Shown here: piece after piece, positions 1 to 6,181 of the stretch | Layout of the letters: each line of letters opens with the position of its first letter | Numbering within the stretch: position 1 is the stretch's first letter | Assembly: GCA_002497985.1 (NCBI GenBank) | Contig: DAFQ01000010.1 | Location: forward strand, 1 to 16,604 | DNA length: 16,604 bases | Direction: 5' to 3' | Origin: Euryarchaeota archaeon UBA4 | GTDB taxonomy: Archaea; Thermoplasmatota; Poseidoniia; Poseidoniales; Thalassarchaeaceae | Program-made: the position numbers and the translations under genes | Notes under the pieces: generated by a model | Seen by the model: the letters and a program-made list of their open reading frames with translations, nothing else | Database searches by the model: none | What the model was told of the DNA's origin: nothing

Positions 1-929
1 TCCAACCTCTGCTTGACACGCTCGCGGTGTGTTTCCAACCAATCATGCCTCCCCGTTAGGCCTGCCAGGAAGCCATGTTGAGCGGGGGTCGATGCGCAGA
101 GACGGCTGCGTAGAAGACGCTCGACGCCGTCCCTCACCAGGGAGAGCCTGTCCTCGGGGTCATGCCAAGCCATGTAACCAATGCGCCACCCAGGGGCGAA
201 GTATACTTTGGAAACCCCATTGAGGGCGATTACAGGTACGCTGTTTGAACGTGAGGCTGCCGAGCATAGATTTCCGGTGAAGTCTAGTCCGTCGTATATC
301 TCGTCGGCGATTATCGTGCATTGTGGATAGTCGCTTGCTATTTCTAGCAAGGCATCTATCTCCGAAGCGGTTGCAACGTTTCCTGTTGGATTATTGGGAT
401 TTATCAGGACAAGCAGACGGACGCTGTTGTCCATCTTGGATCGGATGTCATCTAAGTCGATGCGCCATCCGTCATTCGGATCTAGGCGATACTCGATAGT
501 TGACGCACCGTACATCTGTGGATAGGCCATGTATGGCGGGTAGTGTGGTCCGGGAGCTAGAACTTTAGTGCCCTCCTCTAGGAAGGCTGCAAAGATTATC
601 TGAAGTGCCTCGGTAACTCCATGAGTAACGTAGACATCATCTTCAGAACAGGGCCACCCCTTCCCACTCTCAGCTGTCGCGATTGCTTGGCGAAGTTCTG
701 GTAGCCCGTATGAGGGGCCGTATCCGTTGTCTTGGGAGTCTAGCGCGCGCTTGTACGCGGATACCATGTGATCGGGAGTTGGCAGACCCTCGTATGCAAG
801 TGGGTCTCCGATGTTGAGCCTGATAATTTCGTGGCCTTTCTTCTCCAGTTCAATTGCAGGGACGACCACATCGCGAATTGCGTATTCAATTGCAGCGGCA
901 CGGGAAGAGACATCGACCTTTTCGACCAT
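1..929 (-). CDS. PLP-dependent class I/II aminotransferase, C-terminus cut by window edge
   Basis: Fold-type I aminotransferase that moves an amino group between an amino acid and a 2-oxo acid using pyridoxal phosphate, in the cytoplasm. The 309 visible residues begin at an ATG (929). They show the early LNIGDP motif (38-43), the NPNNPTG motif (177-183), Asp209 in ADEIYDG (pyridine-nitrogen contact), and Lys241 in SKVYFAPGWRIGY (Schiff base), followed by Arg249. The last roughly 90 residues, including the substrate carboxylate-binding Arg region, lie outside the window. The overall pattern is closest to the AlaA/AlaT/AspC group. The start lies four bases after the alaS stop on the same strand, so the two are almost certainly co-transcribed; this makes alanine a reasonable substrate, but that is inference from context. 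No strong Shine-Dalgarno is visible, consistent with coupling to alaS translation. The family is clear; the substrate is not. Confidence 0.93.
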   Translation of the reverse strand, partial: MVEKVDVSSRAAAIEYAIRDVVVPAIELEKKGHEIIRLNIGDPLAYEGLPTPDHMVSAYKRALDSQDNGYGPSYGLPELRQAIATAESGKGWPCSEDDVYVTHGVTEALQIIFAAFLEEGTKVLAPGPHYPPYMAYPQMYGASTIEYRLDPNDGWRIDLDDIRSKMDNSVRLLVLINPNNPTGNVATASEIDALLEIASDYPQCTIIADEIYDGLDFTGNLCSAASRSNSVPVIALNGVSKVYFAPGWRIGYMAWHDPEDRLSLVRDGVERLLRSRLCASTPAQHGFLAGLTGRHDWLETHRERVKQRL

Positions 930-933
930 GATC

Positions 934-3807
934 TCACAACCCAAGCAACTCACGAGCTGCATCTAGGGCCGCAGGTATTCCATCTGGATTGGACCCTCCT
1001 CCTTGGGCCATGGTTGGACGGCCTCCTCCCCCTCCTTCGATGTGAATTGCTATCTCATTGAGAATCTCAGTGGCATCGTGTTTGTCGGCTGCAATGGTTC
1101 CCTCGGTGCATGCGATGATTATCTTCCCACCGCCATCCCTGCTTGCCAAAACTGCCAATGTAGGTTTAGAATGGTCTCGTGTAAGTTGTGTGAGCATTCC
1201 CATCATCTGCTTCTGACCACCTCCCACTTCCATCAGAACGTACCTGACGCCATCGACCTCGACTGCCTCTTCGCCGCCTCCCGATGTTCGTATTCTTACC
1301 AATTCGGCCTCTAGTGATTCGATCTTCTTTTGCTGGGATTTCCACTCCTCGAAAAATCGACTGACTGCTCTTGGTAGGTCTTCCGGTTGCACCCCAAGAG
1401 TCTGGGATGCCTCGTCCAAAATCCTCTCCTGCCGCCGGGCATGCTCCCTCGATGTCTCTCCCGCCACGACTTGCAGACGCTCTACCCCGTCTTGTACCTG
1501 ACTGGACCTGATAATTCGCAATTCCCCTACTTCCCCTGCATTGTCATGATGGGTTCCACCGCAAGCTTGAGTGTCGAAGTCGCCTATTTTGATGATTCTT
1601 ATCTCCTGATGTTTGGGAGGTCCGCCCTGGTAAATCTCGAAGCCGAAGCTTGTGTCCGCTTCTGATCTGTCCAAGAGGATCTTCTCTATTCTAGGATTAG
1701 ACGAGACTACCTCGTTGGCCCTATCCTCTATTTTGTCGAGTTCCCCCCTTGAAAGCCTGGAGTAGTGCGTGATGTCAAGGCGTGCATACCTCGCACCTTT
1801 GCTGGATCCTGCTTGCCACACATGTGGCCCGAGTAATTCCCTAGAGGCGCCTCCGACTATGTGAATTGCCGTGTGGTGGTCCATTAGCTGCTTTCTCCTC
1901 GCCCAATCGACCTCTCCCCTGATCGTTCCAGTATCCAAACCTGTATCTGTAAGGTGTATTACAATGCCATTCTGTGCCCTGGTGTCCAGGACCCTTGCAG
2001 AAACACCTCCCTGCTGCAGGACTCCCTGATCGCCCAATTGCCCTCCTCCTTCTGGGTAGAAAAGAGTGCGATCTAGGATTATGGCGTGTGTTGGAGTGCC
2101 CCTTACCTCGGATGAGAGGGAAAGAGAGCTAAGCTGTTCTTTGGAAACTTGTAGGCAGCCTAGAACCTCGGCTGTGAATTCTGTTGATTTTGTATCGCCA
2201 TAATAATCCGTGGACGTTGCTCCAAAGTCCCCCAGAACGAAGATGTCTGACTTCTTTCTTGCCTTTGCCGCTGCCTTGGTCATTTTGGCATTTCTTGCGG
2301 CCATATCTGCTGCAAATCCCACTCTGACGGAGAGGTTTTTCCAACCCATTCCCCTAGCTATGGAAACGACCATCTCGGGATTGAGTCCCCTCTCCTCTGA
2401 AAGTCTGAAGAGAGTCTGGTCGTCAACGCCGACAGAATCCTTTGGCGTTTCCTTGAGGGCGGTTCTGACTGCTGCCTCTCCCTTGCGAAGCATTTCATGA
2501 TACCTTGATTCCTCCAATTCAAGAATTGCCAGAATTCCCTCTCGACTCTGTGCAAAGGGAGACATGTCCAGGTTACAGTCCATGTGGTGCGCTGCGAGTT
2601 CGGAGAGGCTGACTTGGATTGAAAGCGAGTCCTTCATTCGGCAAACTCTTCTGGCTAGCATTCTTGATAGGTAGCCCGCCTTGGAGTTACTTGGCACTAA
2701 TCCATCCCCTAGCATATTGCAAATTGCATGCATGTGATCCGGAATGGCATAAATCGACGATAGGGGCTCCGTAACTCCCTTCAACTCCTCAACGGTTACT
2801 GAAATCCCGCTTTCTGAGAGTCTCCCCGATAGGTTGACGTACAATTCCTCTGCGTCCGTCCCGACATCGATATTCAGTATCCCGGCTAGTCTCGATAGCT
2901 CCCCTAGCAAGGAGTCCATGTTGACATCAATTTCCATGGATGATAGGATATTATCAAATCCGGATAGTTTTTTCAGCCAATTTACGGATTCCGGATATAT
3001 TGCCTCATATATCGTTGGCGTTCCGGCAGCTGCCCAGCAGAATCTCTCAAGGCCATAACCGGTGTCAATAATTTGTAAGTCCATTTCACTATATCTCTGA
3101 CCTTTGATTTCAATTTCCCCCGAGTCGTCCTCCTCCAGACTCATGAAGACCAGTGTTGCTAACTCCAAACCTCCAACTATCACCTCTAGGGCTGGTCCAG
3201 CATTGCCTCCTCCCGACCAAGGGTTCTCAACGTAAGTTATCGAAACTGGATCGATTCCCAACGTATCAACTAATAATTCATCACAGAATCTTACGCATTG
3301 ATCTATCCAATAGATCACATTGCCCTCTTTTGGCCTGTTGAATGCGTGGTGAGCCATCATCTCAAATGTGGAGAGGTGCCTCCCAGACCTCCCTACGGCA
3401 GCCACATCAGTTAGTCTGATGCATGGTTGGCTGATTGTTAGTGGGTTCTCCGGAGGCGGGACTTGGCCACTGGTGACATGAGGTTGGAAGTCGGCTATAC
3501 TTGCTATTGTTAGGTGAATGTCATCCCTCCATCTGGCAATTACCGGGTAAGGGTCAATTCTGGAATGTTCTCTTTTCTCGAAGAAAGACAGGAAGACCTC
3601 TCTCATCTCGTCCTTGAGCTTCTTCCCCCTTGAATCGAACCCCTCGATAATTGGGTTTCCGATGAATGTGTAAGGGTCATCCGAGGTGTCACCGCAGGTG
3701 TCCCTTTCCTCGTCCCTAGTCCAGAACCTGAGTCCAGAAACTCTGCATTTACGCAGGAGGTGTCCGGACTCTTTCCAGAAGGGTATCTCGATATCTCCAA
3801 AGGTCAC
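934..3807 (-). CDS. alaS: Alanyl-tRNA synthetase, archaeal type
   Basis: Charges tRNA-Ala with alanine and clears mischarged Ser/Gly-tRNA-Ala. The 957-residue length is slightly above the usual archaeal size of about 900-930. The class II core is visible: the GRHLSTFEMMAHHAFNRP region (142-159, motif 2 area), the ENPWSGGGNAGPALEV stretch (194-209) and motif 3 IIDTGYGLERF (246-256). The editing domain spans about 570-760, with FYPEGGGQLGD (583-593), His645/His649 (HxxxH) and Cys749/His753 (CxxxH), the zinc-binding editing residues. A coiled stretch (about 815-840) precedes the C-terminal DHHA1-type domain with a glycine-rich GGGGGRPTMAQGGG motif (925-938). The GTG start has AAGGAG nine bases upstream, and the conserved N-terminal block begins within the first 20 residues, so the start is well supported. 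The N-terminal zinc-finger-like pattern keeps only two of the usual four Cys (Cys21, Cys38). Divergent from rtcB. Confidence 0.97.
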   Translation of the reverse strand: MTFGDIEIPFWKESGHLLRKCRVSGLRFWTRDEERDTCGDTSDDPYTFIGNPIIEGFDSRGKKLKDEMREVFLSFFEKREHSRIDPYPVIARWRDDIHLTIASIADFQPHVTSGQVPPPENPLTISQPCIRLTDVAAVGRSGRHLSTFEMMAHHAFNRPKEGNVIYWIDQCVRFCDELLVDTLGIDPVSITYVENPWSGGGNAGPALEVIVGGLELATLVFMSLEEDDSGEIEIKGQRYSEMDLQIIDTGYGLERFCWAAAGTPTIYEAIYPESVNWLKKLSGFDNILSSMEIDVNMDSLLGELSRLAGILNIDVGTDAEELYVNLSGRLSESGISVTVEELKGVTEPLSSIYAIPDHMHAICNMLGDGLVPSNSKAGYLSRMLARRVCRMKDSLSIQVSLSELAAHHMDCNLDMSPFAQSREGILAILELEESRYHEMLRKGEAAVRTALKETPKDSVGVDDQTLFRLSEERGLNPEMVVSIARGMGWKNLSVRVGFAADMAARNAKMTKAAAKARKKSDIFVLGDFGATSTDYYGDTKSTEFTAEVLGCLQVSKEQLSSLSLSSEVRGTPTHAIILDRTLFYPEGGGQLGDQGVLQQGGVSARVLDTRAQNGIVIHLTDTGLDTGTIRGEVDWARRKQLMDHHTAIHIVGGASRELLGPHVWQAGSSKGARYARLDITHYSRLSRGELDKIEDRANEVVSSNPRIEKILLDRSEADTSFGFEIYQGGPPKHQEIRIIKIGDFDTQACGGTHHDNAGEVGELRIIRSSQVQDGVERLQVVAGETSREHARRQERILDEASQTLGVQPEDLPRAVSRFFEEWKSQQKKIESLEAELVRIRTSGGGEEAVEVDGVRYVLMEVGGGQKQMMGMLTQLTRDHSKPTLAVLASRDGGGKIIIACTEGTIAADKHDATEILNEIAIHIEGGGGGRPTMAQGGGSNPDGIPAALDAARELLGL

Positions 3808-3817
3808 CGTGCGTCGC
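3808..3817. repeat. 10-bp direct repeat, copy 1, in the alaS/rtcB spacer
   Basis: CGTGCGTCGC occurs here, directly before the alaS GTG start on the opposite strand, and again at 3867-3876. The exact match is limited to 10 bp and the copies are 59 bp apart in a 99-bp spacer. It may be a binding site or chance; no regulator is implied by the sequence alone. Confidence 0.35.
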
Positions 3818-3866
3818 TCCTTGTTTCCGCATTGTAGGGTTCGACTTGAATTCGATTGTCGTCAGA

Positions 3867-3876
3867 CGTGCGTCGC
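3867..3876. repeat. 10-bp direct repeat, copy 2, in the alaS/rtcB spacer
   Basis: Second exact copy of CGTGCGTCGC, 30 bp upstream of the rtcB start. Neither gene of the divergent pair has a convincing TATA box in this spacer, so the promoters could not be placed. Confidence 0.35.
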
Positions 3877-3906
3877 GTTGAAAGCCGGGGATAGTCAGGA
3901 GGTGCC

Positions 3907-5379
3907 ATGGATTCCACTTGGAGGGAGCACATCGAGAATGATGGCCCCGGAAGAATGCGTATTCGTAAGCATGGCAGTATGCGTACGGACGCGATCCTAG
4001 TGGCGGAAGAATCGCATATTGGCGAGGGTGTCGATGACAGGTCTCCCTCGCAACTTGTCAACACCGCCTCAATGCCGGGGATTGTTGGAGAGGCTTGGGC
4101 TATGGCCGACTGGCATTTTGGATATGGTTTTCCGATTGGCGGCGTTGTCGCCACAGATATCGACTTCGGGGAAAATGGTGGTGCGATTTCTCCGGGAGGG
4201 GTCGGTTTCGACATAAACTGTGGAGTCCGGCTTTGCTCGACTGATCTCACCCTCCAGGAAATAGAAGCGAAGTCCCTAGCTGCTGAACTATCAGCTTGCA
4301 TCCCTTCGGGAGCTACCAGCAAGGGCGGAGTAATTCTTTCTCCCGGGGAAATGGATTCAATTCTTTGCTCGGGCGCCTCTGCTGCTGTTGAAATGGGCCT
4401 AGGAGAGTCGGTCGATCTTTCAGCGATAGAATCCAACGGCGTTCTTGATAGCGAGGAGCGAGATGTCGGAGGGAGGGCGCGGAAGAGGGGTTCCAAGTCC
4501 CTTGGAACGCTAGGATCGGGGAATCACTTTCTTGAGTTGCAGGTCGTTGACAGGATAGTCGATCAGAGGGCAGCCTCGGCCTTCGGCTTACGCGAGGGAC
4601 TTGTTACTGCCATGATTCACACTGGATCTCGAGGACTCGGGCATCAGGTCTGTTCCGAGCATGTTGCCATTATTGAGTCGAAGTACAAACAGCAAGGGAA
4701 CAATTGGTACTCCAGTGAATGGGACATTTCCCTGCCTGACAGGCAATTAGCAGCAGCGCCGATACACAGTCGGGAGGGGGCTTCATATCTAGATGCGATG
4801 AGCGCTGCGGGGAACTTTGCATTCGCGAACAGGTCAGCACTTACGCATAGACTCAGAGAAGTATTACGAGGGAGATTTGGAAGGGATGGGGATCTCGACG
4901 TCGTCTACGACGTTAGCCACAATATTGCAAAGATCGAAGATCATTCGGTGCATGGAAAGTCATGCACATGCTGTGTACACAGAAAGGGGGCCACTAGGGC
5001 ATTGGGAGGCGATCACCCCGAGCTTGCATCACGTTTCTCTGGAGTCGGCCAGCCGGTTCTAGTACCAGGGGACATGGGGACTGCATCATGGGTCTTGGCT
5101 GGACCGCGGAGTGGATCCAACTCGGCCTTTTCTTCCTCGTGCCATGGCGCTGGGAGGAGGATGTCAAGAACTGCTGCCAGGAACCAAATAGACTCAGCGG
5201 AGCTATTGAGAAGTCTCGAGGAGCGCGGGGTTCATGTCCATGCAAAGACTCCGAACGTCCTTTCAGAAGAGGCCCCTGAGGCATACAAGGATGTTGATGG
5301 CGTTATTGATTTGACAGCAAAGGCCGACCTAGCTAGACCAGTTGCTAGATTGAGGCCTTTTGCTGTGATAAAGGGCTAG
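3907..5379 (+). CDS. rtcB: RtcB family tRNA-splicing / RNA ligase
   Basis: RtcB joins RNA 2',3'-cyclic phosphate (or 3'-phosphate) ends to 5'-OH ends with GTP and Mn2+. In archaea it seals the two halves of spliced tRNAs and can repair broken RNA. At 490 residues it is full length (family about 480). Metal ligands are present: Cys105 in GVGFDINCGVR, His207 in GSGNH, His238 in MIHTGSRGLGH and His338 in VSHNIAK. His413 in SSCHGAGRRMSR is the residue that becomes guanylylated. There is no intein, unlike some Pyrococcus homologues. The ATG follows AGGAGGT by a short spacer, which supports the start. No archease gene is nearby. The stop codon abuts the stop of the convergent downstream gene with no spacer. 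Confidence 0.97.
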   Translation: MDSTWREHIENDGPGRMRIRKHGSMRTDAILVAEESHIGEGVDDRSPSQLVNTASMPGIVGEAWAMADWHFGYGFPIGGVVATDIDFGENGGAISPGGVGFDINCGVRLCSTDLTLQEIEAKSLAAELSACIPSGATSKGGVILSPGEMDSILCSGASAAVEMGLGESVDLSAIESNGVLDSEERDVGGRARKRGSKSLGTLGSGNHFLELQVVDRIVDQRAASAFGLREGLVTAMIHTGSRGLGHQVCSEHVAIIESKYKQQGNNWYSSEWDISLPDRQLAAAPIHSREGASYLDAMSAAGNFAFANRSALTHRLREVLRGRFGRDGDLDVVYDVSHNIAKIEDHSVHGKSCTCCVHRKGATRALGGDHPELASRFSGVGQPVLVPGDMGTASWVLAGPRSGSNSAFSSSCHGAGRRMSRTAARNQIDSAELLRSLEERGVHVHAKTPNVLSEEAPEAYKDVDGVIDLTAKADLARPVARLRPFAVIKG

Positions 5380-5898
5380 TCATTTGTCTCTGTACACTAT
5401 TTCTATGACGTCACCGTCTTGCATCGAGTAACTGCCAAATTGATCGGAAGATTCCCCATTGACGTACATGACTATCTCGGTGTTCTCGTCGACGATGCTG
5501 TCGATGACCTGGCTCTCACTGAACTCTTTTCCCCATATCTGGAAAAAGGCCCCTAGCGGCGCATCCATGGGACTCGGTGTCTCTATGTGTAATGTGCCTG
5601 AGTCGTCATGGGTGTGGATACCCCTCATTCCTTCGCACATCGAGTCTGAAATGCCCACATTCGGGCCCACGGGATACTGCTCGCCGTCTATCTCTATACT
5701 CAGAGATACATGGGTGTGAGTCACTAGTCCGTTATGGCCTTCTAGGCAAACAGTTGTGATTTCCCAATCCTCTACCTCTGGGGCGTCGCCGGAAGGAACC
5801 ATTAGGAGGACGAGGAAGGCTGCCGTCATCACCCCTGCAATACCAAGGGCCGCTGACTCAGCATTCACGTCCACTCCAGAAGGGGAGTAGTATTTCAC
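5380..5898 (-). CDS. Membrane-anchored His-rich domain protein, function unknown
   Basis: 172 residues: a short cytoplasmic start, one hydrophobic helix at about 14-35, then an outside domain. Visible features of the domain are Cys51, a THTH block (His61, His63), an IDGEQYPVGPNVGI beta segment (70-83), Cys88, an IHTHDDSGTLHIETP block (His95, His97, His104), and a LGAFFQIWGKEF segment (115-126). From memory, this HxHxxhxhxhDG ... hHTHDxSGxhHhE ... GxFFxIWG pattern recurs in small exported archaeal and bacterial proteins of unknown function. The clustered His residues suggest metal binding, but that is inference. The GTG start overlaps the TGA of the upstream small gene (GTGA), which fixes both the start and the operon. 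It ends stop-to-stop against rtcB. Confidence 0.85.
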   Translation of the reverse strand: MKYYSPSGVDVNAESAALGIAGVMTAAFLVLLMVPSGDAPEVEDWEITTVCLEGHNGLVTHTHVSLSIEIDGEQYPVGPNVGISDSMCEGMRGIHTHDDSGTLHIETPSPMDAPLGAFFQIWGKEFSESQVIDSIVDENTEIVMYVNGESSDQFGSYSMQDGDVIEIVYRDK

Positions 5899-6065
5899 AT
5901 GCAGTATCCACGTTTCGGTTGATTGGGGATGGATGGTGCTGCTCCTGTTTGAACTCCGTCGGACTCCTCCATAATTATCGTGAGGAGGGTTTTCACCAGA
6001 TTCCTCAGCTCCTCCACCTCTTCCATCATCTCGTCAATCGTTAAGCTATCGCCATCCTCCGTCAC
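5895..6065 (-). CDS. Small acidic, coiled-coil-like protein (56 aa)
   Basis: Too short for many gene finders. Reading from GTG (6065) gives 56 residues. Residues 8-34 form an amphipathic, Glu-rich helix (TIDEMMEEVEELRNLVKTLL and onward) with heptad-like Leu/Met/Val/Ile spacing, and a Pro-rich tail ends in Cys-Met. The case for a real gene is threefold: its TGA overlaps the next gene's GTG start in the form GTGA, the classic layout of translational coupling; a good TATA box (6119-6124) lies about 55 bp upstream; and the composition is protein-like and unlike the neighbouring frames. No Shine-Dalgarno is obvious (GGGATGGGA is a weak candidate). The ATG codons at residues 13 and 14 are alternative starts. 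No known function; it may partner the His-rich membrane protein through its short cytoplasmic N-terminus (inference). Confidence 0.7.
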   Translation of the reverse strand: MTEDGDSLTIDEMMEEVEELRNLVKTLLTIIMEESDGVQTGAAPSIPNQPKRGYCM

Positions 6066-6077
6066 GCAATCCCATCC

Positions 6078-6095
6078 CGAGGAATCTCTTCCTCG
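6078..6095 (-). promoter_or_regulatory. 5'-leader hairpin with GAGA tetraloop
   Basis: On the minus strand CGAGGAA-GAGA-TTCCTCG forms a perfect 7-bp stem closed by a GNRA-type loop. It lies between the predicted transcription start (about 6097) and the GTG of the small gene, ending 12 bases before the start codon. It could modulate translation or protect the 5' end; the role is inferred. Confidence 0.45.
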
Positions 6096-6118
6096 TCCGC
6101 AAAGCCTTCAAATTAGCC

Positions 6119-6124
6119 TATAAA
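6119..6124 (-). promoter_or_regulatory. TATA box for the small-protein/His-rich membrane pair
   Basis: The minus strand reads GTTTATAGG here, a good match to an archaeal TATA element. Transcription would be expected to start about 22-26 bases downstream, near 6097, giving a leader of about 30 nt before the GTG at 6065. It sits in the 116-bp gap after the giant gene's stop. Confidence 0.6.
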
Positions 6125-6181
6125 CACAGAAGGTATAGCTGACGCCCGGAGGCGGTTCTGTGCAGAAAGGGGCCATTCCGG

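Noticed and set aside
2210..2500. 96-aa plus-strand frame over alaS
   Set aside because: Antisense shadow of the editing-to-core linker of alaS.
3804..4496. 230-aa open frame on the minus strand over rtcB
   Set aside because: Ser/Pro/Arg-rich shadow of rtcB, which has all its catalytic residues in the plus frame; no motifs of its own.
3907..5379. Intein in rtcB
   Set aside because: All family blocks are continuous and the 490-residue length leaves no room for an intein.
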